A stretch of 64,000 nt of DNA. Source: Acidovorax sp. 106 (GTDB lineage: Bacteria > Pseudomonadota > Gammaproteobacteria > Burkholderiales > Burkholderiaceae_C). A program made the translations under genes and the position numbers. This document shows positions 36,085 to 44,730 of this stretch, in pieces (the first letter of the stretch is position 1; every line of letters starts with the position of its first letter). The notes under the pieces were generated by a model, which was not told where the DNA came from, did not search any database, and saw nothing but the letters and a program-made list of their open reading frames with translations. The stretch spans positions 2,054,501 through 2,118,500 of the forward strand of contig NZ_RCCC01000001.1 of assembly GCF_003663825.1 (NCBI RefSeq). Reading direction: 5' to 3'.

Positions 36085-36846
36085 TCAGTTGCAGCGCACG
36101 TCTTCGTTGAAGTACTTCTTGGACACGGCGGCGTAGCTGCCATCGGCCAGCACTTCGGCAAACGCCTTGTTCCAGGCGTCGGCCAGACCTGTGTTACCCA
36201 AGGCCATGGCGGGGGCAATGCGCTCGATGAACAGCATGTCGCCCAGCTTGAAGCCGGCCTTGGCGTTCTTGGCCGCGGCTTCCTTGGCCACGAACTTGTC
36301 GCTTACCCAGGCGTCCACGCGCTTGGAGATCAGGGCGCGCTGGGCGTCGGTGTCTTGGGGGAAGTTCTTCACTTCCTTCACGCCTGCGAGCTTTTGCACT
36401 TGCGTGAGGTAGCTGGTGCCGGTCTGCACGGCCACCACCTTGCCGGTGAGGTCCTTGGCGTTGCGGATTTTTTCATCCATCGCCACGATCATGCCGCCCG
36501 AGCAATAGTGGGGGTTGGCAAACGTCACGGCCTTGGCACGCTCTTCGGTCACGCCGTGCGAGGCGATCACGGCGTCCCAGCGGTTTTGGGCCAGGCCGGT
36601 CAGCAGGGCGTCAAAGCCCAGGGTCTTCCACTCCAGCTTCAGGCCCATCTTCTTGACCACCAGCTCGGCCACTTCCACTTCAAAGCCCGTCAGCTGGGTG
36701 CCCTTGAAGTAGTTGAAGGGGGCAAACTGGCCCTCGGTGGCGATGATGATCTTGCCGTCTTTTTTGACTTCGTCCAGCGTGCGGGCCTGGGCGGCAAAGG
36801 CAGCGCACAGCGCCACGGCGGTAACAACGGTCTTCAACAGTTTCAT
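36085..36846 (-). CDS. Polar amino-acid ABC transporter periplasmic binding protein
   Basis: 253 residues. Signal peptide ends FAAQA; then KIIIATEGQFAPFNYFKGTQ, LTGFEVEVAELVVKKMG, VTEERAKAVTFANPHY (family-3 solute-binding signature) and GTSYLTQVQKLAGV. The mature protein ends with C-N, having one cysteine pair candidate (PHYCSGG and VRCN). Binds an amino acid and passes it to the permease. First gene of the three-gene operon. Specific amino acid not determined. Confidence 0.92.
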   Translation of the reverse strand: MKLLKTVVTAVALCAAFAAQARTLDEVKKDGKIIIATEGQFAPFNYFKGTQLTGFEVEVAELVVKKMGLKLEWKTLGFDALLTGLAQNRWDAVIASHGVTEERAKAVTFANPHYCSGGMIVAMDEKIRNAKDLTGKVVAVQTGTSYLTQVQKLAGVKEVKNFPQDTDAQRALISKRVDAWVSDKFVAKEAAAKNAKAGFKLGDMLFIERIAPAMALGNTGLADAWNKAFAEVLADGSYAAVSKKYFNEDVRCN

Positions 36847-37126
36847 GGCAAGGTCCTGCTAGGGGTGTTTCAGGTACAAAAAAATCCGGCATGCAGGTAG
36901 GCAAGCCGGAGCGTGGGAGACGAGGCATCGCCAAAAGCGATGGAGTGCGTCATCAAATAGAAACAAATTATAGGATGCCCGTGCTTTTTCAGGCCACGCA
37001 GGACAACCCTAGTGTTGCGCGGATGGTCAAGGTTTTTTTGACCCTCCTCAAACCCCTTCTAGCAAGCGCGATGCCAGGGCGAATGCAGGGCCGCCCTGGT
37101 TGCGGCCCCATGGCGCGGCGCTGTGC

Positions 37127-37885
37127 TCAGCGCAAGAACGCGTCGTAGCCCGTCTTTAGGATCAGGCTGCTCACCACCACGATGAAGATGCCGCGCACAA
37201 AACCGGTGCCGTGCTTGAGCGCCATGTGCGTGCCCGCCATGCTGCCCACCACGTTGGCAATGGCCAGCGTGACGGCGTAGTGCCACCACACATGGCCCTT
37301 GAAGGCGAACAGCGTGATGGCGGCAATGTTGGTGGCGCAGTTGAGCAGTTTGGCCGAAGCCGATGCGTTCAGAAAGTCATAGCCCAGCAGGCGCACGAAC
37401 AGGAAGACAAAGAAGCTGCCGGTGCCGGGGCCAAAGAAGCCGTCGTAAAAGCCAATGCCCAGGCCCACCAGGCAGGCCACCCACACCTCGGCGCGGCCCG
37501 CAAAGCGCGGGGCGTGGTGGCGGCCCAGGTCTTTTTTGGCCAGCGTGTAGGCCAGTACGGCCAGTAGCACCAGGGGCAGCACCTTGCGCAAGAAGTCGGG
37601 CGACAGGGCCGTGACCGTCCAGGCCCCGGTAAAGGCGCCCGCAAAGCCCGCGCCCGCAGCGGGCAGCAGGGCGCGCCAGCGCATCTCTACCCGGCGGCTG
37701 TACTGCCAAGTGGCCATGGCCGTGCCCCAGACCGAGCCGGCCTTGTTGGTGCCAAACAAAGTGGCCGGGGCGGTGCCCGGAAAAGCGGCAAACAGCGCGG
37801 GGGTCAGAATCAGTCCGCCCCCACCCACAATCGCGTCGATAAAGCCTGCGAAGAGCGAGGCCAGGGTAATAAAAATCCATTCCAT
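37127..37885 (-). CDS. TSUP-family (TauE/SafE, YfcA-like) membrane permease
   Basis: 252 residues, seven to eight hydrophobic helices. N-terminal GFIDAIVGGGGLILTPAL and the middle LGIGFYDGFFGPGTGSFFVF are the twin family motifs. These proteins export or import small sulfur anions or organic sulfonates, and YfcA itself is not well characterised. Stand-alone gene; 280 bp separate it from the ABC binding protein and 467 bp from the next gene. Confidence 0.88.
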   Translation of the reverse strand: MEWIFITLASLFAGFIDAIVGGGGLILTPALFAAFPGTAPATLFGTNKAGSVWGTAMATWQYSRRVEMRWRALLPAAGAGFAGAFTGAWTVTALSPDFLRKVLPLVLLAVLAYTLAKKDLGRHHAPRFAGRAEVWVACLVGLGIGFYDGFFGPGTGSFFVFLFVRLLGYDFLNASASAKLLNCATNIAAITLFAFKGHVWWHYAVTLAIANVVGSMAGTHMALKHGTGFVRGIFIVVVSSLILKTGYDAFLR

Positions 37886-38000
37886 CGCCTAATTTTGGCA
37901 TGCAGCCTGTTATGGCTGTTATGGTTTTTATAGCGCCTGGACCTCGTCGGCATGGGCGCTTGAGGAGGACAACATCCCTGGCCGTGGACCCGCAAGGACA

Positions 38001-38029
38001 AAAAAAAGCGCTGGGATCGCCAGCGCTTT
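38001..38029 (-). terminator. Orphan rho-independent terminator on minus strand
   Basis: AAAGCGCTGG (38005-38014) pairs perfectly with CCAGCGCTTT (38020-38029); on the minus strand it ends in a T run (38001-38007). No annotated gene on the minus strand ends here; the nearest one, the GMC oxidoreductase, stops 712 bp away beyond a gene on the opposite strand. Confidence 0.75.
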
Positions 38030-38352
38030 GAAAATTTTTCGCACCTCGTTGGGTGCTTATCTTGGTAGTTGGTTTACGGGTTGTCTCCTCGGTCCCCTCA
38101 TCTGGGAACACCTTGGCGCCCCGTTGAGTAACTGCAATGTAACTCCTGCCCTGCCTTGGTGCATTGGGAGTTTCCCGCAGATTCTTGAGCGCGTGCAGGG
38201 CCTCGACCCGGTTGGCGCCCTGGCTTGTGCCGTGGCTGCAGGACTTGTGGTGCAAACGTATCCATATGTTGCATCTGGCACGGCTTGTGCAATCACTGCA
38301 GCCTGTCTGCCCCCTTGTGGGGCATGTCCGAAGGCAACGGAGGGAGAGACAC
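38030..38352 (-). other. Gene-free region that may encode an untranslated transcript
   Basis: The 467-bp gap 37886-38352 lies between two divergent genes, yet contains a strong terminator oriented on the minus strand. Something transcribed from about 38300 towards 38001 would end there. Its frames run through the hairpin or are short and unlike known proteins, so a small RNA is more likely than a gene. I could not match it to 6S RNA, tmRNA or RNase P RNA. Confidence 0.35.
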
Positions 38353-38697
38353 ATGAACCACAGCGAGAAACTCGCTATCGCCGCGCACCTGCACGTGCTG
38401 CTGCGGCGCAAGACGGGCCGCGTGACAGACACCGAGTGGATGGCGAGCAACGGCAGCTACGCCCGCGAGATCGTTCGCTTTGCCCGCGAACGCGCTGTGC
38501 AAGACCAAGCCCCTGAGCTGGTCGAATGGGCGGATCGCCTTGAGCATTGCATGCAAGACACCCTGGCCGCCGAACTGCGCCGCAGCGCCCGCGAAGCCGT
38601 GGCTGCCAAGACCGCCGAGCAGGCGGTGGTCCCTGCGGTGCACGCCCTGGCCCCGTCACACCCCCAAACGCGGCGCTATGTCGGTGGCATCCGCTGA
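38353..38697 (+). CDS. Hypothetical small protein
   Basis: 114 residues from ATG 38353, which has GGAGGGAGA 6 bp before it. Mostly helical and charged: LAIAAHLHVLLRRKTGRVTD, TEWMASNGSYAREIVRFAR, then a basic C-terminus PQTRRYVGGIR. It has no signal peptide or membrane segment. I recognise no domain. Stand-alone gene, convergent with the GMC oxidoreductase (43 bp between stops). Confidence 0.65.
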   Translation: MNHSEKLAIAAHLHVLLRRKTGRVTDTEWMASNGSYAREIVRFARERAVQDQAPELVEWADRLEHCMQDTLAAELRRSAREAVAAKTAEQAVVPAVHALAPSHPQTRRYVGGIR

Positions 38698-38740
38698 ATG
38701 GGGTGACCGGCAAGCAGCGCAGGCCACCCACTGGGTCCAT

Positions 38741-40432
38741 TCAGCCCGCGCGCTGCGCCTCCACCATCCACTGCGCGGCGCGCTCGGCCATCATCAGTGT
38801 GGGCGAATTGGTGTTGCCGCTGGTGATGGTGGGCATCGCCCCAGCGTCCACCACGCGCAGGCCGTGCACCACGCCGCCGCGCCCATCGCGCACGCGCATC
38901 TGGCTGTCTAGCACCGCCATGGGGTCCAGGTCGTGCCCCATTTTGGTGGTGCCCACGGGGTGGAAGATGGTGGTGGCAATGTCGCCCGCCAGCCGCGCCA
39001 GGTCTGCGTCGGTCTGGTACTGCACGCCTGGCTTCCACTCCTCGGGCCGGTACTTGTCCAGCGCGGGCTGGGCCACGATGCGGCGCGTCACGCGCAGGCT
39101 GTCGGCGGCCACTTTGCGGTCCTCGGGGGTGCTCAGGTAGTTGGGGGCAATGGCCGGGGCGGTGCGGAAGTCTGCGTTCTTGATTTGCACGGTGCCCCGG
39201 CTGGTGGGGTTCAGGTTGCACACGCTGGCCGTAAAGGCCGGGAAGCTGTGCAGCGGCTCGCCAAACGCATCCAGCGACAAAGGCTGCACGTGGTACTGGA
39301 TGTTGGGGTGCACATGCTCTGCGCTGCTGCGGGTGAAGGCGCCCAGTTGCGACGGCGCCATGCTCATGGGCCCACTGCGCTTGAGCACATATTCCAGCCC
39401 GATCTTGGCCTTGCCCACCAGCGAGTTGGCCATGGTGTTGAGCGTGGGCACGCCCTGCACCTTGAAGACCGAGCGGATCTGCAGGTGGTCTTGCAAATTG
39501 GCGCCCACGCCGGGCAGGTCCACCGCTACTTCCAGTCCGTGTTGGCGCAGCAGCGCAGCAGGCCCGATGCCCGACAGCTGCAGCAACTGCGGCGAGTTGA
39601 CGGCGCCTGCGCTGAGCACCACCTCGCGGCTGGCGTGGGCGGTCACCATCTGCTGGCCGTCCCACACCTTCACGCCGCTGCAGCGGCGCTGCCCGTCGGG
39701 CTGCGTCTCGATGAGGAGCTGCGCCGCCTGCGCGCTGGTCCACATCTCAAAGTTGGGCCGCCCGTAGCAGGTGGGCCGCAAAAAGGCCTTGGCCGTGTTC
39801 CAGCGCCAGCCGCTTTTCTGGTTCACCTCAAAGTAGCCCACGCCCTCGTTGGTGCCCCGGTTGAAGTCGTCGGTGGCGGCAATGCCTGCCTCCTGCGCGG
39901 CCTGGGCAAAGGCGTCCAGCACATCCCAGCGCAGGCGCTGTTTTTCTACGCGCCACTCGCCCGTGCTGCCCGTGGCCTTGTTGCCGTGCAGGCGCTTGAA
40001 GTTTTCGTTGACGCCTTCGGGCTGGTCCAGCCGCCAGTGGTCTTCATGCCGACGAAAGTAGGGCAGGGCGTTGTCCCAGCGCCAGCTGTCGTCGCCCGTC
40101 AGCTGGGCCCACTGGTCGTAGTCGCGGGCCTGGCCGCGCATGTAGATCATGCCGTTGATGCTGCTGCAGCCGCCCAGCGTCTTGCCGCGCGGGTAGCGCA
40201 GGGTGCGGCCGTTCAGGCCTGCGTCGGGTTCGGTGTGGTACAGCCAGTCGGTGCGCGGGTTGCCAATGCAATACAGGTAGCCCACGGGAATGTGGATCCA
40301 GTGGTAGTCGTCTTTTCGACCCGCTTCGATCAGCAGCACGCGGTGGCGGCCGTCCGCGCTCAGGCGGTTGCACAGCAGGGCACCCGCAGTGCCGCCGCCA
40401 ATGATGATGTAGTCAAACTGGGTGTCGCTCAT
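38741..40432 (-). CDS. GMC-family FAD-dependent oxidoreductase (choline-dehydrogenase-like)
   Basis: 563 residues. FAD-binding FDYIIIGGGTAGALLCNRL at the N-terminus, GMC signature 1 RYPRGKTLGGCSSINGMIYM, signature 2 SAGAVNSPQLLQLSGIGP, and the C-terminal catalytic region TIFHPVGTTKMG with VVDAGAMPTITSGNTNSPTL. The family oxidises an alcohol to an aldehyde or acid. No betaine aldehyde dehydrogenase or transporter is next to it, so choline is only one possibility. Stand-alone gene. Confidence 0.88.
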   Translation of the reverse strand: MSDTQFDYIIIGGGTAGALLCNRLSADGRHRVLLIEAGRKDDYHWIHIPVGYLYCIGNPRTDWLYHTEPDAGLNGRTLRYPRGKTLGGCSSINGMIYMRGQARDYDQWAQLTGDDSWRWDNALPYFRRHEDHWRLDQPEGVNENFKRLHGNKATGSTGEWRVEKQRLRWDVLDAFAQAAQEAGIAATDDFNRGTNEGVGYFEVNQKSGWRWNTAKAFLRPTCYGRPNFEMWTSAQAAQLLIETQPDGQRRCSGVKVWDGQQMVTAHASREVVLSAGAVNSPQLLQLSGIGPAALLRQHGLEVAVDLPGVGANLQDHLQIRSVFKVQGVPTLNTMANSLVGKAKIGLEYVLKRSGPMSMAPSQLGAFTRSSAEHVHPNIQYHVQPLSLDAFGEPLHSFPAFTASVCNLNPTSRGTVQIKNADFRTAPAIAPNYLSTPEDRKVAADSLRVTRRIVAQPALDKYRPEEWKPGVQYQTDADLARLAGDIATTIFHPVGTTKMGHDLDPMAVLDSQMRVRDGRGGVVHGLRVVDAGAMPTITSGNTNSPTLMMAERAAQWMVEAQRAG

Positions 40433-40519
40433 GGATAGGGAAAGGGCGGAGATGGGACGGATGGGTTACCCGCCCCATTGTGCTGAGCGCCCACTGCCTG
40501 TCGATGGGGTAAATGCCTG

Positions 40520-40580
40520 TTGCTATTAAATAAATAGCTGCTCGCGCTTTCTAGTTGGGCGCTAGAGGGTATTTTGATAA
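40520..40580 (+). repeat. Dispersed ~60-bp repeat between GMC and Mla genes
   Basis: TTGCTATTAAATAAATAGCT, GCTCGCGCTTTCTAGTTGGG, CGCTAGAGGGTATTTTG. One arm (GCGCTTTCTAGT / TTGGGCGCTAGA) is imperfect. It fills much of the 265-bp divergent gap 40433-40697; nothing else recognised there. Confidence 0.68.
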
Positions 40581-40697
40581 AAATTGCATGCACGGGCCGC
40601 AAGAATGTGCCAAGGGGTTGCGCCCGGCTCCGCTACCATGCCTGACTCTGTCGTTTACCCCCATTGCCCTGCCCGGTGGCTTGTGCCGCCCTCCCAC

Positions 40698-41831
40698 ATG
40701 ACCACTGACAGCGCCGCCCCCTGCATCGTCCGCACCGACACGCCCGAGGGGCCGTGCGCGCAGCCGCAGGGCCGCTGGGGTGCGGCCGAGCTGGGCACCC
40801 GCGCGCAGTGGAAGCTGCTGCGCCGCCAGCTGCAAGACAACGCGCCTGCCGCCGCCCTGGGCTGGGACCTGCGCGCCCTGCAGTGGCTGGACCATGTGGG
40901 CGCCCAACTGCTGTGGAACCACTGGGGCCGTGTCTGGCCCGCGCGCCTGGCGCTGACGGATGTGCAGCGCACCCTGCTCGAACGCGTGGCCCAGCTCACC
41001 ATTGCCAACCCACCCGCCCCCGCGCCCTGGCGCCTGTTTGACCAGGTGGACCACCTGGGCGTGCTGGTGCTGCACGGGCTGGACCACGCCCGCCACGTCG
41101 TGCAGATGGTGGGCCAGCTGGTGCTGGACCTGCTGCGCCTGGTCCGCAATCCCCGGCGTGGCCCCTGGCGCGACATATCGGGCCACCTGTACCGCATGGG
41201 CGCCACCGCGCTGCCCATCACCGCGCTGGTGGGCTTCTTGATCGGGGTGGTGCTGGCCTACCTCATGAGCCTGCAGCTGCGCCAGTTCGGGGCCGAATCG
41301 TTCATCGTCAACATCCTGGGCATCTCGCTCATCCGCGAGCTGGGGCCCATGCTGGCCGCCATCTTGGTGGCGGGGCGCTCGGGCTCGTCCATCACCGCGC
41401 AGATTGGCGTGATGCGCGTGACCGAAGAGCTCGACGCCATGCGCGTCATGGGCATCCCGCACGGCTTTCGGCTCGTCATGCCGCGCACCATCGCCCTGGC
41501 GCTGGCCATGCCGCTCATCAGCGTGTGGACCACGCTGGCCGCGCTGGCCGGGGGCATGATGGCCGCAGACATCACGCTGGGCATCTCGCCGTCATACTTT
41601 GTGCAGGCCCTGCCTGCCGCCGTCAAGGTGGGCAACCTCACGCTGGCCATGGCCAAATCGGTGGTGTTCGGGGGGCTCATTGCGCTCATCGGCTGCCACT
41701 GGGGCCTGCGCGTTAAGCCCAACACTCAAAGCCTGGGCGAGGGCACCACCGCCTCGGTCGTCACCTCCATCACCATGGTCATCATCGTCGATGCGCTCTT
41801 TGCCGTCGCCTTCCGCAACGTGGGGATCTGA
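40698..41831 (+). CDS. MlaE-family ABC permease with N-terminal STAS-like domain
   Basis: 377 residues from ATG 40698; ATG 40638 is an alternative, and neither has a clear ribosome-binding site. Residues about 25-110 (RAQWKLLRRQLQDNAPAAAL, LDHVGAQLLW) form a STAS/MlaB-like domain fused to the permease. Residues about 165-377 are the MlaE permease: GFLIGVVLAYLMSLQLRQFG, GISLIRELGPMLAAILVAGR and MRVTEELDAMRVMGIPHGF. MlaE-type systems move phospholipids between membranes. First gene of a four-gene operon (permease, ATPase, MCE protein, lipoprotein). Confidence 0.87.
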   Translation: MTTDSAAPCIVRTDTPEGPCAQPQGRWGAAELGTRAQWKLLRRQLQDNAPAAALGWDLRALQWLDHVGAQLLWNHWGRVWPARLALTDVQRTLLERVAQLTIANPPAPAPWRLFDQVDHLGVLVLHGLDHARHVVQMVGQLVLDLLRLVRNPRRGPWRDISGHLYRMGATALPITALVGFLIGVVLAYLMSLQLRQFGAESFIVNILGISLIRELGPMLAAILVAGRSGSSITAQIGVMRVTEELDAMRVMGIPHGFRLVMPRTIALALAMPLISVWTTLAALAGGMMAADITLGISPSYFVQALPAAVKVGNLTLAMAKSVVFGGLIALIGCHWGLRVKPNTQSLGEGTTASVVTSITMVIIVDALFAVAFRNVGI

Positions 41832-41834
41832 GCC

Positions 41835-42743
41835 ATGACCGCCGCGCTGCACCCCCCGTCTTCCGCCCCCATTCCGAAACCCCTCGCCGTGCCCGCCCAC
41901 GAGCCACCCATCGTCGAAGCCAAAGGCCTGTGGAGCGTGTTTGGCAAAGGCACCGAAGCCTTTGCCGTGCACCAAGACCTAGAGTTCAGCGTGCAGCGCG
42001 GCGAGATGCTCTCGCTGGTCGGCGGCTCGGGCACCGGCAAAACCGTGCTGCTGCGCCAAATACTGGGCCTGGCCCGCCCCACACGCGGCAGCGTCACCGT
42101 GCTGGGCCGCCCCGCATCAGAAATGGGCCGCGAAGGCGCCGCCAGCCGCGTGGGCATGCTGTTCCAGCACGGCGCGCTGTTCTCGGCCTTCAACGTGCTC
42201 GATAACGTCGCTTTTGCCCTGCGCGAGCAAGGCACCCTGCCCGACGAGCTGGTGCGCGCCGCCGCCCTCGTCAAGCTGCAGATGGTGGGCCTGAAGCCCG
42301 AGCACGCCACCCGCATGCCCGCCGATTTGTCGGGCGGCATGGTCAAGCGCGTGGCCCTGGCACGCGCCCTCATCATGGACCCGCCCCTTTTGCTGCTCGA
42401 CGAGCCCACCGCCGGGCTGGACCCGAGCAGCTCCGACGACTTCTGCGCCCTGGTGCGCGAGCTGCGCGCGGCCCTGGGCCTTACCGTCATCATGGTCACG
42501 CACGACCTGGACACCCTCTTTGCCCTGAGCACCCGCGTGGCCGTGCTGGCCGATAAAAAAGTCATCGTCACCGGCCCCCCTCAAGAGGTGGCCCACTTCA
42601 AGCACCCGTTCATCGAACACTTCTTCATGGGCGAACGCGGCCAACGCGCCATGGCCCCGCTGCAGCCCACCGCGGTGGCCCATGCAGCGCCAGCCAACAC
42701 CGCCACATCCACGCCCGCATCTGTGCCCCCCAAGGACCTCTGA
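41835..42743 (+). CDS. Mla-type ABC transporter ATP-binding protein
   Basis: 302 residues; 3 bp after the permease stop and 1-bp overlap with the MCE gene. Walker A GGSGTGKTVLL, signature LSGGMVKRVALARALI (the Met-Val-Lys variant typical of MlaF/Ttg2A), Walker B LLLLDEPTAGLDPSSSD and H-loop VTHDLDTLFALS. The C-terminus has a ~40-residue Pro/Ala/Thr-rich tail. Drives lipid transport with the permease and MCE protein. Confidence 0.9.
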   Translation: MTAALHPPSSAPIPKPLAVPAHEPPIVEAKGLWSVFGKGTEAFAVHQDLEFSVQRGEMLSLVGGSGTGKTVLLRQILGLARPTRGSVTVLGRPASEMGREGAASRVGMLFQHGALFSAFNVLDNVAFALREQGTLPDELVRAAALVKLQMVGLKPEHATRMPADLSGGMVKRVALARALIMDPPLLLLDEPTAGLDPSSSDDFCALVRELRAALGLTVIMVTHDLDTLFALSTRVAVLADKKVIVTGPPQEVAHFKHPFIEHFFMGERGQRAMAPLQPTAVAHAAPANTATSTPASVPPKDL

Positions 42744-43720
42744 TGGAAAACAAATCACACGCCCTCGCCGCAGGCACCTTCGTCATCGTCGTGGCCGCCC
42801 TGCTCGCGGGCCTGGCCATCTGGCTCACCCGCGACAACGCCAACTACGACCAGTACGAACTCTCCACCCGCGAAGGCGTCAGCGGCCTACAGCCCCAGGC
42901 CGCTGTGCGCTACAAAGGCGTGGCCGTGGGCAAAGTGCAGCGCATCGGGTTTGACCCGCAAGTGCCCGGCAACGTGCTCATCCGCATCGCCGTCAACCAC
43001 AACGCCCCCATCAACCCCACCACCTTCGCCACCCTGGGCTACCAAGGCGTCACCGGCCTGGCCCACGTGCTGCTGGACGACGCCGCCCAGCCCCTGCCCC
43101 CCTTGCCCGAAGGCCCCAGCGGCCTGCCGCGCCTCACGCTCAAGCCATCGCCCTTTGGCCGCATCGCAGAGCAGGCCCCCAACATCCTCGCCCAGGTCGA
43201 AGAAGCCACCCGCCGCATCAACCAACTGCTGGGCGACGAAAACCAACAACGCATCACCCAGGCCCTGGGCCACATCGGCCAGGCCGCCAGCAGCGTCAAC
43301 ACCCTCACCCAGCGCGTGGACGCCGTGGTGCAAAACCGCCTCGACCCCGCCCTGGCATCCCTGCCGCCGCTGGCTGCGGACGCGCGCAAAACCATGCAAT
43401 CCCTGCAAACCGCAGGCAACAGCGTGACCACCCTGGCGCAAGACCTGGGCGGCACCGCCCGCCGCCTCAGCGAAAAAGGCGGCGCCATCGATCAGCTCAC
43501 CCACGGCACCCAGGTCATGGCCGCAGCGGCCGACAACTTCAGCCGCTCCACCCTGCCCAGCATCAACCGCGCCGCCGACGAAACCGGCCGCGCCGTGCGC
43601 CAAATGGGCCTGGCCGCCGCCAGCGTTGCCGACAACCCCCAACTCTTCATCTACGGCAGCGGCCGCCTGCCCCCCGGCCCCGGCGAGCCCGGCTTTGCCC
43701 CACCCCTGGCCCAACCCTGA
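42743..43720 (+). CDS. MCE (MlaD-like) lipid-binding protein
   Basis: 325 residues; ATG overlaps the ATPase stop (TGATG). One N-terminal membrane anchor (HALAAGTFVIVVAALLAGLA), then the MCE domain about residues 40-120 (GVSGLQPQAAVRYKGVAVGK, GVTGLAHVLLDD), then a long helical region (about 140-300) that builds the hydrophobic tunnel in hexamers. The C-terminus is Gly/Pro rich. Bridges the inner-membrane transporter and the periplasmic or outer-membrane partners. Confidence 0.9.
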   Translation: MENKSHALAAGTFVIVVAALLAGLAIWLTRDNANYDQYELSTREGVSGLQPQAAVRYKGVAVGKVQRIGFDPQVPGNVLIRIAVNHNAPINPTTFATLGYQGVTGLAHVLLDDAAQPLPPLPEGPSGLPRLTLKPSPFGRIAEQAPNILAQVEEATRRINQLLGDENQQRITQALGHIGQAASSVNTLTQRVDAVVQNRLDPALASLPPLAADARKTMQSLQTAGNSVTTLAQDLGGTARRLSEKGGAIDQLTHGTQVMAAAADNFSRSTLPSINRAADETGRAVRQMGLAAASVADNPQLFIYGSGRLPPGPGEPGFAPPLAQP

Positions 43721-43738
43721 CCCACAAAGGCCCGAGCC

Positions 43739-44497
43739 ATGCATACCACCCCCGCCCGCCCGTCTATTCGCCCGTCTGCCCACCCCTTTGCCTGTCCTGC
43801 CAGCTCTGCAATGAATGCTATTAAAAACATAGCTTCTAGCGCTCGTTTAGCAAGCGCTACAGGCACTTTTTGCTTGATATTGCTGGCCGGTTGCAGCGCC
43901 TTGCCCTCCGCGCCCAACCGCCCAGTGTCCTACGATTTTGGCCCCGGCCTCACCCGCTACGCCCCGGCCGACCGCGCAGCCCAGCCCACCCCCCTGGCCC
44001 CCATTGCCCTGGCCGACGTAGAAGCCACCGGCCTGGCCGAAGGCAGCACCGCCGTGCAATACCGCCTGGCCTACGCCGACGCCCAGCAACTGCGCCCCTA
44101 CACCCTGGCCCGCTGGACGCAGCCCCCCGTGCAACTCGTGCAACAAGCCCTGCGCGCCCAACTGGGCCAGCGCCGCCCCGTGCTGCAAGACGCTGACGCC
44201 GCAGCCCAAGCCCGCGACACCGCCCGAGGCGGCAAACTGCCCGCCGTACTGCGCATCGAGTTGGAAGAATTCAGCCACCTCTTCACATCGCCCACCGAAA
44301 GCACCGGCCTGCTGCGCCTGCGCGCCACCCTGGTAGACCCCACCCCCGCAGGCGAAACCCTGCTGGGCCAACGCGTGTTCATCGTGCAAAAGCCCGCCCT
44401 GACAGCGGATGCGGCGGGGGGCACCCGCGCCCTGGCCGAGGCTGCGCGGCAGGTGGCGCAAGAGGTGGATGAGTGGGTGGGGGCTGCGGTGAGGTGA
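43739..44497 (+). CDS. ABC-type transport auxiliary lipoprotein (PqiC/YmbA-like)
   Basis: 252 residues from ATG 43739 (AAAGG 9 bp upstream); ATG 43811 would give a shorter protein with no ribosome-binding site. Lipobox LILLAGC (Cys about residue 50) follows, then DFGPGL, an IALADVEATGL beta strand and the C-terminal GTRALAEAARQVAQEVDEWV typical of the family, the outer-membrane partner of MCE transporters. Unusually, residues about 26-47 (NAIKNIASSARLASATGTF) are encoded by a copy of the dispersed repeat. Fourth gene of the Mla-type operon. Confidence 0.8.
   Translation: MHTTPARPSIRPSAHPFACPASSAMNAIKNIASSARLASATGTFCLILLAGCSALPSAPNRPVSYDFGPGLTRYAPADRAAQPTPLAPIALADVEATGLAEGSTAVQYRLAYADAQQLRPYTLARWTQPPVQLVQQALRAQLGQRRPVLQDADAAAQARDTARGGKLPAVLRIELEEFSHLFTSPTESTGLLRLRATLVDPTPAGETLLGQRVFIVQKPALTADAAGGTRALAEAARQVAQEVDEWVGAAVR
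43816..43875 (+). repeat. Dispersed repeat copy inside a coding sequence
   Basis: TGCTATTAAAAACATAGCTT, then TAGCGCTCGTTTAGCAAGCGCTA and CAGGCACTTTTTG match the family whose other copies here are all intergenic. It is in frame through the signal-peptide region of the lipoprotein gene 43739-44497 and contains no stop codon in that frame. Confidence 0.78.
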
Positions 44498-44730
44498 TTT
44501 AACCGATGCGATTCAAGTCGCAAGGCTGATACATGCGATAACGGGTGTGGCGGAACGTTTTCTGCTTTTAGTCCCACAGTTGCGTAAGACTATGCGACTG
44601 AATTTAAAGCTGTCTTCTACTCAATTTTGATTAAAAAGAAAATGGTCTTCTTGTTTTTGTGTCGCATGAAAATTATCGCTTGGCGATGGGGATGAGTTTT
44701 GTTTGTGTATTTAAATGACTGATGCTATAA

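Noticed and set aside
38001..38352. 6S RNA, tmRNA or RNase P RNA in the gap
   Set aside because: None of the motifs of these RNAs that I know is visible. Kept only as an unnamed candidate transcript.
37886..38352. Small proteins on the minus strand (e.g. 38057-38296)
   Set aside because: No ribosome-binding site or recognisable domain, and the longest frame reads through the terminator.
38933..40438. 501-codon frame antisense to the GMC oxidoreductase
   Set aside because: Gly/Val/Arg-rich shadow; the sense frame has FAD and GMC signatures.
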